Part shown: piece by piece, positions 27,948-36,128 of the stretch | How positions within the stretch are numbered: position 1 is the first letter of the stretch | Layout of the letters: every line of letters starts with the position of its first letter | Origin: Micromonospora phaseoli | GTDB lineage: Bacteria; Actinomycetota; Actinomycetes; Mycobacteriales; Micromonosporaceae | NCBI RefSeq assembly: GCF_900109115.1 | Contig: NZ_FNYV01000009.1 | Coordinates: forward strand, 208,137 to 272,136 | Length of the DNA stretch: 64,000 nucleotides | Reading direction: 5' to 3' | Translations under genes and position numbers: made by a program | The notes under the pieces: model-generated | The model's database searches: none | Seen by the model: only the letters and a program-made list of their open reading frames with translations | What the model was told of the DNA's origin: nothing

Positions 27948-28861
27948 ACCGTCACCAGGTCCTTGAGCTCCTCGTACCGCGCGTCGCCGATGCCGTTGAC
28001 CTGGCGCAGGTCGCCGACGCTCCGGAAGCCACCGTGCTGGTCGCGGTGCTCGACGATCCGCTGGGCCAGCACCGGCCCGATCCCGGGCAACGTCTCCAGC
28101 TGCGCCGGTGTCGCGGTGTTCAGGTTGACCCGTCCGCCCGGGCCGGGATCGCTGCCCGGACCGGCGACGGGCGGAGCGCCCGCCGGTGGCGTGGGTGCCG
28201 GCACACCGACCAGGATCAGCTCCCCGTCGCTGACCTTTCGGGCCGGGTTCAACATCGCCACGTCGACTCCGGGCAGCGCGCCACCGGCCGCGTCGACTGC
28301 GTCGGCGACCCGCGACCCGCTCGGCAGGCGCACCAACCCGGGCCGGCGGACCTTTCCCGCGACGGCGACCACCAGTTCACCGGTCGGTGCCTCGGCTGGC
28401 GCAGCCGACTCGTCACCGGCCAGGCCGCTGGGATCCGGTGTCACCGCGGCGCCGGTCACGGCGACCACCGGCTCCACCTGCGGTCGGGACCGCCACGTCC
28501 AGATGCCGGCGCCGAGCACCACCAGGACGGCGACGGCCGCGAGTGCCCGGACTCCCCGCCGGCCCGGGTCGAACGCCCCCGGGCCGGGCAACCGGGACAC
28601 CGGCAGCGTTTCGTCGGCGTGCTGTTCCGGCCCGGGCTCCGCCAGGCCCTCCCTCGCCGCGCGGACCGGATCGGCCACGCGGACCGGATCGGCCACCCGC
28701 ACCGGATCGGAGGTAGCGTGCCGATCGGGCATGAACGGCGAGGTCGGTGTCGAGTCGGGCGGGACGTGCAGGGGCAGCAGCGCGGTCGGCCAGTCCGCCG
28801 CCGCGCCGGGCATCAACCGCCACAGGCGTTGCCGTACCGCGGTTTCCTCGTCGTTGGGCAC
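27944..28861 (-). CDS. comEA: ComEA family helix-hairpin-helix DNA-binding protein
   Basis: 305 residues. Long cytoplasmic N-terminus with repeats of the form RVADPVR, a membrane anchor (RALAAVAVLVVLGAGIWTW, about 105-125), an SLBB-like segment (ELVVAVAGKVRRPGLVRLPSG), then Pro/Gly linker and two HhH motifs in the C-terminus (VNLNTATPAQLETLPGIGPV and GGFRSVGDLRQVNGIGDAR). It binds double-stranded DNA outside the membrane and hands it to ComEC. Overlap with comEC by four bases. The duplicated RVADPVR segment is an unusual feature of the N-terminus. Confidence 0.93.
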   Translation of the reverse strand: MPNDEETAVRQRLWRLMPGAAADWPTALLPLHVPPDSTPTSPFMPDRHATSDPVRVADPVRVADPVRAAREGLAEPGPEQHADETLPVSRLPGPGAFDPGRRGVRALAAVAVLVVLGAGIWTWRSRPQVEPVVAVTGAAVTPDPSGLAGDESAAPAEAPTGELVVAVAGKVRRPGLVRLPSGSRVADAVDAAGGALPGVDVAMLNPARKVSDGELILVGVPAPTPPAGAPPVAGPGSDPGPGGRVNLNTATPAQLETLPGIGPVLAQRIVEHRDQHGGFRSVGDLRQVNGIGDARYEELKDLVTV

Positions 28862-28995
28862 GGCGCGAGGCTAGGACGACACGGCCCGGTCCCGGGTGTC
28901 GAGCGGGCCTGCGCTGTGGACGACCGACCCACTGTGGACAACGCCCTGATCATGCCCGCCTGGTGCTATGCCGCCGCCCTCACCGGCGCCACCGG

Positions 28996-29763
28996 TCAGC
29001 GGGATTCGGGGTCCAGGCCGAGGGCGGAGCGCCCGCCGTCGACCGGCAGGGTGACCCCGTTGACGAAGCCGGCGGTCGGTGAGAGCAGGTACGCCACCGC
29101 CTCCGCCACGTCCTGAGAAAGGCCGATCCGGCCCACCGGATGCAGCCGGGCAAGCTCCGCCTGGATCCGCCGCGCCTGGTCCGGCTCCAGACCGGCGAGC
29201 AGTGCCTCGTGTCGCTCCGTGGTCACCGACCCGAGCGCGAGGGCGTTGGTCCGGATGCCGTGCGGGCCGTACTCCACGGCAAGCGCCCGGGTCAGCCCCT
29301 CGACGGCGGCCTTGGCGGTGGCGTACGGGAGGCAGCCAGGGACCGGCCGGCTGGCCTGGTGCGACGAGATGTTCACCACGGCGCCGCCGGTTCCGGCGGC
29401 CAGGAATCGGCGTACCGCGGTCGCGGATCCGACCACGGCGGGGCGCAGGTTGCGGGTGATCAGGTCGACGACCTCGCCGACCGGGGCGTCGTGCACGGAG
29501 GCGTCCCGGAACACGGCGGCGTTGTTCACCCAGCCGGTCAACGGCGCGGCGCGCTCCGCCAGGTCGGCGGCGCGGCCGGCGACGCCCTCGTCGGCGGCGT
29601 CACCGACCACCGCCACCAGCCGGCCTGGCCCGGTGTGCCGCTCCACCCAGGACAACGCGCCTGGATCGCGCTCGATCACCACGACCGTACCGCCGTCGGC
29701 GAGCAGCCGTTCCACGATTCCCCGCCCGACCCCGCGCCCACCGCCGGTCACCACACAGGACAT
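28996..29763 (-). CDS. SDR family oxidoreductase
   Basis: 255 residues. Cofactor motif TGGGRGVG at residues 6-13, NNAA (about 85), catalytic Ser in NISSHQ, Y-A-T-A-K as the Tyr-Lys pair, and a C-terminal VNGVTLPVDGG typical of FabG-like enzymes. Substrate unknown. The start is the ATG at 29763. It lies between comEA and degV in the position where M. tuberculosis has eis, so this is a species- or genus-level replacement. Short spacers, no shared operon evidence. Confidence 0.88.
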   Translation of the reverse strand: MSCVVTGGGRGVGRGIVERLLADGGTVVVIERDPGALSWVERHTGPGRLVAVVGDAADEGVAGRAADLAERAAPLTGWVNNAAVFRDASVHDAPVGEVVDLITRNLRPAVVGSATAVRRFLAAGTGGAVVNISSHQASRPVPGCLPYATAKAAVEGLTRALAVEYGPHGIRTNALALGSVTTERHEALLAGLEPDQARRIQAELARLHPVGRIGLSQDVAEAVAYLLSPTAGFVNGVTLPVDGGRSALGLDPESR

Positions 29764-29912
29764 TCGTCCACCTTCCCAGCCGGTCCGCTTCGTCGCCCGT
29801 CAGCCACCACCGTCACCCCGCAAGCACCGCATGACAACTCCCGGGAGGCAACCCTGGCCGGCTACGGATCAGTGACTCGCCGAGCGGCGTGTCGTCGCCA
29901 CGACGCAGACGA

Positions 29913-30764
29913 TCAAGGGGCCACCCGGTGGATGACCACGCAGGCGAGGCCGGGGCCGACGTGAGCGGCGACGGCCGCGCCGGCCTCGGAGACGTAGACG
30001 CCGCGCAGGCGGTCGCCGAGCCGGACGGTCAGGGCGCCGAGCAGTGCCTCGGCCCGTTGCGGCGCGGCGAGGTGGTGTACGGCCAGGTCCACCTGCTCGT
30101 CGCCGGCCGCCTCGACGGCCAGGTCGACCAGCCGCGCCACGCCCCGGCTGGCGGTGCGCACCTTGTCGCGCAGCACGATGCTGCCGTCCGGCATGTGCAG
30201 GATCGGCTTGACCGAGAGCGCCGTGCCGAGCAGGGCCTCGGCCGCGTTGATCCGGCCGCCCCGACGCAGGAACTCCAGGGTGTCGACGTAGAAGTAGATG
30301 CTGGTTCGCCCGACGGCGTCGACGGCCGCGGCGCGTACGCCGGCCAGGTCGGCGCCCTCCTCGGCGGCTCGGGCCGCGGCGATCACCGGAAAGCCGAGAC
30401 CCATGCCGCAGGAGCGGCTGTCCACCACGGTCACCCGGTCACCCAGTTGGGCGGCGGCCAGCTCGGCGGCCTCCACCGTGCCGGAGAGCCCAGCCGACAG
30501 GTGCACCGAGACGACGCCTTCCGCCCCGGCGTCCAGCAGCTCGCGGTACGTGCGGGCGAGCTGCTCGGGGGACGCGCGGGAGGTGCTCACCGAGACCCGC
30601 CGGCCGCCGAGCGCACGGGTGGCGTCCTCCGGGAAGGTCTCCACCCCCTCCAGGCCTTCGACACCGTTGAGCACCACGGTCAGCGGCACCACGGTCAGCC
30701 GGTGCGTCGGAATCAGCTCGGCGGGCAGGTAGGCGGTGGAATCGGTCACGACCGCGACGGGCAT
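29913..30764 (-). CDS. DegV family fatty-acid-binding protein
   Basis: 283 residues from the ATG at 30764; a GTG three codons earlier is possible. DegV (FakB) proteins bind a fatty acid and may present it to a kinase. N-terminal PVAVVTDSTAYLPAEL, then SRASPEQL and VSVHLSAGLSGTVEAA (the Ser/Gly acyl-binding loops), VVDSRSCGMGLGF (about 110), RRGGRI (about 160) and a C-terminal subdomain. No kinase (FakA-type) is nearby. Its position between the competence and gpgP/rsfS genes is conserved. Confidence 0.93.
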   Translation of the reverse strand: MPVAVVTDSTAYLPAELIPTHRLTVVPLTVVLNGVEGLEGVETFPEDATRALGGRRVSVSTSRASPEQLARTYRELLDAGAEGVVSVHLSAGLSGTVEAAELAAAQLGDRVTVVDSRSCGMGLGFPVIAAARAAEEGADLAGVRAAAVDAVGRTSIYFYVDTLEFLRRGGRINAAEALLGTALSVKPILHMPDGSIVLRDKVRTASRGVARLVDLAVEAAGDEQVDLAVHHLAAPQRAEALLGALTVRLGDRLRGVYVSEAGAAVAAHVGPGLACVVIHRVAP

Positions 30765-30813
30765 GCCCGGCACGTTAGCCGATCAAGCTGGATGGCTGCC
30801 CGGCCGCGTCGGC

Positions 30814-31479
30814 TCAGACCGGTTCGGCGGCGACCGGGACGGCGGGCGCGGCGTTGCCGGCCGGAGCTACGGCGAGGTCCGTCGGACCCACGTTGTGGGA
30901 GCGCAGGTGCCAGCCACGCGCGGCGTCGTGACGTAGCTCGGTCCAGTGACAGTTGCGCAGCGAGCCGACGGAGCGCAGCACCCCGTGGTCCCAGCCGAGC
31001 AACTGCCCGCAGCCCTGGCGGGCCGCGCCGCCGTGGGTGGCGATCACCACCGTCCCACCACTCACCTCGTCGGCGGTCTCCTGCAACGCGGTGCCGATCC
31101 GCTTGCCCAGGTCGTCCAGCGGCTCGACGTCCGCGCCCGGGTCGGGATCACCGGCCCGCCAGCGGGCGTACTCCTCGGGGAACCGCTCGGCCACCTCGGT
31201 GAGCAGCAGACCCTGCCAGCTCCCGAAGTGGCGCTCCCGCAGCCGGGTGTCGGAGCGCACCGGCAGACCGGTCAGCGCGGCCAGCGCGGCGGCGGTCTCC
31301 GCCGCGCGGCTCAGGTCGCTGGCGACGAGGGCGTCCGGACGCAACGCGGCCAGCAGCGGCGCGGCGGTCCGCGCCTGCTCCCGGCCGAGGTCGTTGAGCG
31401 GTACGTCGGTCTGGCCCTGGACCCGGCTGGCGGCGTTCCAGTCGGTGTTGCCGTGCCGCCAGATGATCAGCCTGGTCAC
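30814..31479 (-). CDS. Histidine phosphatase (GpgP/phosphoglycerate-mutase-like)
   Basis: 221 residues. Phosphoglycerate-mutase superfamily: catalytic RHGNTDWN (residues 8-15), RERHFGSWQG (about 85), and the second His in IATHGGAARQG. By position next to rsfS and nadD it matches mycobacterial gpgP (glucosyl-3-phosphoglycerate phosphatase); the substrate is not proven here. GTG start overlaps the rsfS stop (GTGA). The C-terminus is an Ala/Pro tail (about 205-221). Confidence 0.9.
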   Translation of the reverse strand: MTRLIIWRHGNTDWNAASRVQGQTDVPLNDLGREQARTAAPLLAALRPDALVASDLSRAAETAAALAALTGLPVRSDTRLRERHFGSWQGLLLTEVAERFPEEYARWRAGDPDPGADVEPLDDLGKRIGTALQETADEVSGGTVVIATHGGAARQGCGQLLGWDHGVLRSVGSLRNCHWTELRHDAARGWHLRSHNVGPTDLAVAPAGNAAPAVPVAAEPV

Positions 31480-31880
31480 TCGCCCGATCCGGCGGCGGCC
31501 TCGGCGCTGGCGAGGTCCCGGTCGACGAACGGGATGGTCGGGCAGTCCTTCCAGAGCCGGTCGAGGGCGTAGAACTCGCGTTCCTCGGTGTGCTGGACGT
31601 GCACCACGATGTCGACGTAGTCGAGCAGCACCCAGCGGCCCCCGCGCTCACCCTCCCGCCGCACCGGCTTCGCCTTCTCCGGCAGGTTGAGCAGTGCCTC
31701 CTCGACGGCGTCGACGATGGCCAGCACCTGACGCTCGTTCGGGGCCGCGGCGAGCAGGAACGCGTCGGTGATGGCGAGCTGGTCACCCACGTCGATGATG
31801 ACGATGTCCTGAGCCTTCTTGTCGGCCGCGGCCTGAGCGGCGGCAATTGCCAGCTCGTGAGCGCGTTCGGAAACTGTCAC
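31476..31880 (-). CDS. rsfS: Ribosome silencing factor RsfS
   Basis: 134 residues. Binds L14 of the 50S subunit and blocks subunit joining in slow growth. Fold pattern KKAQDIVIIDVGDQLAITDAFLLAA and GRWVLLDYVDIVVHVQ with the invariant Trp-x-Leu-Leu-Asp. GTG at 31880 is chosen because GGAG is a few bases upstream and it is the family start. Overlaps the phosphatase gene by four bases; nadD lies upstream with a 110-base gap. Confidence 0.96.
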   Translation of the reverse strand: MTVSERAHELAIAAAQAAADKKAQDIVIIDVGDQLAITDAFLLAAAPNERQVLAIVDAVEEALLNLPEKAKPVRREGERGGRWVLLDYVDIVVHVQHTEEREFYALDRLWKDCPTIPFVDRDLASAEAAAGSGE

Positions 31881-31990
31881 CGTTCTCCTTCGATCAACCG
31901 TGCGATGCTTCCAGCCTCTCACACGCCTCGGAATCGCGACCTGCCAGTTTCAGCCGAAAACAGGCACGAAAACCCCCACACCGGGGCGTA

Positions 31991-32587
31991 TCACTCCCGG
32001 TACAGCTGCCGCTTGGCGATGTACTGCACCACACCGTCCGGCACCAGGTACCAGATCGGTTCGCCACGCGCGACCCGCGCCCGACAGTCGGTGGACGAGA
32101 TCGCCATGGCCGGCACCTGCACCAGGCTGACCGTGTCGGCCGGCAGGTGAGCGTCGGTCAGCTCGAACCCGGGCCGGGTGACCCCGATGAAGTGGGCCAG
32201 CTCGAAGATCTCGTCGAGGTCCTTCCAGCTGAGGATCCGGTCCAGGGCGTCCGCGCCGGTGATGAAGAACAACTGCGTCTTCGGGCCGTAGAGGGCGCGC
32301 AGATCACGCAGGGTGTCCACCGTGTAGGTGGGGCCGCCCCGGTCGATGTCCACCCGACTGACCTGGAACCGGGGGTTGGAGGCGGTGGCGACCACGGTCA
32401 TCAGGTAGCGGTCCTCGGCCGAGCTGACCGGGACGTTCGCCTTCTGCCACGGCTGCCCCGTCGGCACGAAGATCACCTCGTCGAGCCCAAACCGGTCCGC
32501 CACCTCGCTCGCCGCCACGAGGTGCCCCTGATGGATCGGATCGAACGTGCCGCCCATGATCCCGATCCGCCGGATGTCTTCCGCCAC
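31991..32587 (-). CDS. nadD: Nicotinate-nucleotide adenylyltransferase
   Basis: 198 residues. Makes deamido-NAD from nicotinate mononucleotide and ATP. GGTFDPIHQGH at 12-22 is the nucleotidyltransferase (T/H)xGH signature, and ISSTDCRARV (about 165) carries the SxxxxR motif of NadD. ATG start. Together with rsfS and the phosphatase this is the conserved nadD-rsfS-gpgP block. Confidence 0.96.
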   Translation of the reverse strand: MAEDIRRIGIMGGTFDPIHQGHLVAASEVADRFGLDEVIFVPTGQPWQKANVPVSSAEDRYLMTVVATASNPRFQVSRVDIDRGGPTYTVDTLRDLRALYGPKTQLFFITGADALDRILSWKDLDEIFELAHFIGVTRPGFELTDAHLPADTVSLVQVPAMAISSTDCRARVARGEPIWYLVPDGVVQYIAKRQLYRE

Positions 32588-32656
32588 CCCATGATCCTAA
32601 TCCCGGTCCGCTGCCCGCCGGGCCCGGCCGCCACCGTCGGTGTCGGTGGGTTCCTC

Positions 32657-35170
32657 TCAGGCGGTCGTGGCGGCCACCGCCGTCCGTGCCACCAGGGCCC
32701 GCCGTAGATCGTCGTCGGCGTCGACGACCACCCGGCGCAGCCCCGGCGTGAGGTCGTCGCGGGCCAGCAGCGCCGCGGCCGCCTCCCGGGTCGGTTGGGA
32801 CACGGCGTGACGGGGGAAGGCCAGCTTGGCGACATCCTCGGCCACCCAGGGCGTACGCAGCCGAGCGGCGGCCGGCATGTCGGCGAAGTAACGCCCCACG
32901 TAGTCGGCGGTCAACGCCAGCTGCTCGGGCTGCCAGAAACCCTCCGCTGTCGCCTCGATCAGCCGGTTGGACAGCTCGGTGTTCGACACGATGATCTCCC
33001 ACGCGGCCTGCTTGGCGGCCGGGTCGGGCAGGGCGGCGCGGCTCCGGGCCGCCCGCTCCGCGCCGGCGGCGCTCGGGTCGGCGGCCGCCTCCGCCGCGAT
33101 CTCGGCCTCGCCGACCGCGCCCAGCACCACCAACCGGCCGAGCACCGTCCAACGCAGCTCGGTGTCGACGGCCAGGCCGGCGGGCACGTCCCGGCCGGCG
33201 AGCCAGCCGACGAGCAGGTCGACGTCGGTGGTCGTGGCGATCAGGCCACGGGCCGCCGCCAGCTGCAACGACTCCCCCGGCGCGGCACCGTCGAGCAGCC
33301 GACGGCAGGACTCGGCGACCCGGGCCAGGGCGGCCTGCCGCGCCAGCGGGTCGAGGTACCGGTCGATCAGCGAACGGCTCAGGGTCAGCACGTCCTCGAC
33401 GATGATCACCTCCCGCTCGGCCGGCAACGCCGCGCTGATCAGGTCGACCACCCCGGTGACCGGTCGCTCGCCGTCGGTCGCCGCGTCCAACGCCTCCCCC
33501 CAGAGCAGGGCGCGGGCCAGCGGGTCGGGCAGGCGGGGCAGCAGCAGCGACACGGCGTCGGCCGAGGCGGCGTCCAGGCGGATCTTGGCGAAGGTCAGGT
33601 CCCCGTCGTTGGGCAGCAGGACCGCCGCCGCCGGTTCACCGGCCAGCCCGGCGAGCAGCGTCCGCCCGTTGTCGGTCTTCGGGTCGAGGTCGAGCTCGAC
33701 CCGGACAGCGGTGCCGTCCACGGCGTACCGGCCGACACCGAGGCGGTGCGGGCGCAGCACCGGGTGGGTCGCGGGCGCGGTCTGCGCGATGGCGACCTCG
33801 GTGTAGCGGCCGTCAGCGTCCACGGCCACCTCGGCCCGCAGCGTGTTGACCTGCGCGGTACGCAGCCAGGCCGCCGCCCAGTCGCCCAGGTCCCGGCCGC
33901 TGCGGGCGGAGAGGCTCTCCATGAGCTCGGCGAGTGTGGCGTTGCCGAAGCGGTGCCGGGCGAAGTGGTCGTTGAGGCCGGCCAGGAATGCCTCGTCGCC
34001 GAGCCACGCCACCAACTGCCGCAGCACGCTGGCGCCCTTGGCGTAGGAGATGCCGTCGAAGTTGAGCAGCGCCTCGGCGGCGTCGGCCACCCGCTCAGGT
34101 GCCACCGGGTGGGTGGAGGGCCGCTGGTCCGCCGCGTAGCCCCAGGCCTTGCGGCGCAGCGCGAAGGTCGTCCACGCCCGGTCGAACCGGGTCGCCTCGG
34201 CGGTGACCCGGGTGCCGAGGTACTCCGCGAACGACTCGTTCAGCCACAGGTCGTCCCACCAGCGCATGGTGACCAGATCACCGAACCACATGTGGGCCAT
34301 CTCGTGGGCGATGGTGGTGGCGCGCAGCTCGCGCTCACTGTCGGTGACCGCCGACCGGAAGACGTAGTCGTCGCGGAAGGTGACCAGGCCGGGATTCTCC
34401 ATCGCACCGGCGTTGAACTCGGGCACGAACGCCTGGTCGTACTTGCCGAACGGATAGCGCTCGTCGAACAGCTGGTGAAACCGGTCCAGGCACTGCCGGG
34501 TGACGGTGAAGATCTCCGCCGCGTCGGTGTCCAGGTGCTCGGCGAGGGATCGGCGGCAGTAGACCCCCAACGGAATCCCGTCGTGGCTGTCCCGGCGGAC
34601 GTGCCAGGGCCCGGCGATCAGCGTGAAGAAGTACGTCGCGATCGGCAGGGTGGGGGCGAACTCCCAGCGCCCCGGGCCCGGGCGGGCGGCCAGCTCGGCG
34701 TTGGCCGCCACCGTCCAGTGCTCCGGCGCGGTGACCGACAGGGTGACCGGCGCCTTCATGTCGGGCTGGTCGAAGGCGGCGAAGATGCGCTGCACGTCGT
34801 CCAGGAAGGACATCGCGTACAGGTAGGTCTCGCCGTCTGCGGGGTCGACGAAGCGGTGCATCCCCTCGCCGGTGTTCGTGTACGCCATCTCCGCCTCGAC
34901 GGTCAGCGTGTTCTCCTCGACCAACCCGGTCAGCGGCAGCCGGTTGTCGGTCAGCGCGGCGGGGTCGAGGTCGGTGTCGTTGAGGCGTACCGACAGCAGT
35001 TTCGCGGGCTTGACCTCGGCGAAGCTCTCGGTGCCGGTGGCCCGGAACCGGATCGTGACGTGCGAGTGGAAGCGCTCGCCGCCCCCGGTCAGGTCGAGGT
35101 CCACCTGGTAGGACGCGACGGTGATCGACGCGCCACGCGCAATCGACTCTGCACGGCTCAAGCTCGGCAT
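32657..35170 (-). CDS. pepN: Aminopeptidase N (M1 family zinc metallopeptidase)
   Basis: 837 residues. The M1 exopeptidase motif GAMEN (NAGAMENPGL, about 265) and zinc motif HEMAHMWFGD (H-E-x-x-H, about 300) with the distal Glu in NESFAEYLG. Conserved N-terminal strand region LDLTGG and C-terminal ERAP1-like domain. Length fits actinobacterial PepN. ATG at 35170 preferred over longer in-frame starts, which would put an unrelated leader before MPSLSRAESIARGA. In M. tuberculosis pepN is in this neighbourhood. Convergent with nothing; the plus-strand DUF397 gene starts 69 bases upstream. Confidence 0.95.
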   Translation of the reverse strand: MPSLSRAESIARGASITVASYQVDLDLTGGGERFHSHVTIRFRATGTESFAEVKPAKLLSVRLNDTDLDPAALTDNRLPLTGLVEENTLTVEAEMAYTNTGEGMHRFVDPADGETYLYAMSFLDDVQRIFAAFDQPDMKAPVTLSVTAPEHWTVAANAELAARPGPGRWEFAPTLPIATYFFTLIAGPWHVRRDSHDGIPLGVYCRRSLAEHLDTDAAEIFTVTRQCLDRFHQLFDERYPFGKYDQAFVPEFNAGAMENPGLVTFRDDYVFRSAVTDSERELRATTIAHEMAHMWFGDLVTMRWWDDLWLNESFAEYLGTRVTAEATRFDRAWTTFALRRKAWGYAADQRPSTHPVAPERVADAAEALLNFDGISYAKGASVLRQLVAWLGDEAFLAGLNDHFARHRFGNATLAELMESLSARSGRDLGDWAAAWLRTAQVNTLRAEVAVDADGRYTEVAIAQTAPATHPVLRPHRLGVGRYAVDGTAVRVELDLDPKTDNGRTLLAGLAGEPAAAVLLPNDGDLTFAKIRLDAASADAVSLLLPRLPDPLARALLWGEALDAATDGERPVTGVVDLISAALPAEREVIIVEDVLTLSRSLIDRYLDPLARQAALARVAESCRRLLDGAAPGESLQLAAARGLIATTTDVDLLVGWLAGRDVPAGLAVDTELRWTVLGRLVVLGAVGEAEIAAEAAADPSAAGAERAARSRAALPDPAAKQAAWEIIVSNTELSNRLIEATAEGFWQPEQLALTADYVGRYFADMPAAARLRTPWVAEDVAKLAFPRHAVSQPTREAAAALLARDDLTPGLRRVVVDADDDLRRALVARTAVAATTA

Positions 35171-35239
35171 CCGCTTATCCTGCCCGATGAGGGAACGAAC
35201 CCACTTCCCCATTCCCCCCTGGTACTGGAGGACTGGACC

Positions 35240-35458
35240 ATGACAGCGCACCCCAAGGGTGACTTCGACCTCGCTCGGGCAGTCTGGCAGCGGGCCGAGG
35301 GCGACACCTCGGAGGCGGCGGTGGAGGTCGCCTTCGTCGACGACCTCATCGGCATGCGCAACTCCGCCGAGCCGGACGGCCCGGTGCTGGTGTTCACCCA
35401 GGCCGAGTGGGACGCCTTCGTCGCCGGCGCCCAGGACGGCGAGTTCGACCTGGACTGA
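35240..35458 (+). CDS. DUF397 domain-containing small protein
   Basis: 72 residues, acidic. DUF397 pattern: EAAVEVAFVDDLIGMRNSAEPDGPVLVFTQAEWDAFVAGAQDGEFDLD, where VLVFTxAEWxAF is the family hallmark. DUF397 proteins usually sit with XRE-type regulators in streptomycete-like genomes; here no such partner is adjacent. ATG at 35240 with GGAGGA ten bases upstream. Function unknown. Confidence 0.9.
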   Translation: MTAHPKGDFDLARAVWQRAEGDTSEAAVEVAFVDDLIGMRNSAEPDGPVLVFTQAEWDAFVAGAQDGEFDLD

Positions 35459-35467
35459 ACCGCCCCG

Positions 35468-35851
35468 CTAGCCAAGGTCGCCGTCGCCCCAGCCCAGGCC
35501 ACCGGGCCCGGGCGCGTGATGGAAACCGGGATGGCCGGCCACGTCGGTGCAGCGATCCCCGTCGGGCCCGAGCGACCCGCAGAACAGCCGCTCTGCCCGC
35601 TGCCAGGCGTCGGCCGGCGACAGTGCGGACGCCCCGATCGCCAGCTCCGGCCGAAGCATGCTCAACGCCTCGGCGTAGCTGACCGCCACCTCACGCGCGG
35701 CGACAAGATCGGCGGCGGTGAAGCCGAGATGCACCGTGAAGTAACGGTCCGGCCGGGGCGTCCGGCGCGGCGGCGCCACCAGCGGCGGTCCGCCACCGTT
35801 GGCCGCCCCGGCCATCCACCGCCGCCAGTACACCGGCCTGTTGTCCCGCAT
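35468..35851 (-). CDS. Hypothetical protein with Cys/His-rich tail
   Basis: 127 residues, unrecognised. Basic start (MRDNRPVYWRRWMAGAAN), central helical segment (LGFTAADLVAAREVAVSYAEAL) and C-terminal CGSLGPDGDRCTDVAGHPGFHH with two Cys and three His that could bind a metal. No signal peptide or TM. Supported by codon use and position: convergent with the DUF397 gene (nine bases between stops) and divergent from the P450 gene. Real but uncharacterised. Confidence 0.6.
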   Translation of the reverse strand: MRDNRPVYWRRWMAGAANGGGPPLVAPPRRTPRPDRYFTVHLGFTAADLVAAREVAVSYAEALSMLRPELAIGASALSPADAWQRAERLFCGSLGPDGDRCTDVAGHPGFHHAPGPGGLGWGDGDLG

Positions 35852-36128
35852 CTGTCCTCCCCCGTCGTGCGCCGAACCGTGCAGCGCGCCGGGCTGCTGG
35901 CCGCCCGGGGTGCTCCCCGGGTCACCGCCCCGATCGGGCGGTGGCGACGCCGCTGGACCCAGCGAACCAGGTTTGTCCGCTCCTGGGAGGGGCCAGCGGC
36001 GCTGGCGTCACCGCCGCCCATTCGGTTCGCCCGAGCAGGTCCCTGCCGTCCAGAAACGGATAGAATATGCCGATAACGGACAAATAAGCCGGGTCGGTGT
36101 CGGCTCCGCTCGGCGGCAGGGGGCCTCG

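Noticed and set aside
32795..35458. Plus-strand open frame covering pepN and DUF397
   Set aside because: pepN motifs GAMEN and HExxH are on the minus strand; only the last 72 codons (DUF397) are real.
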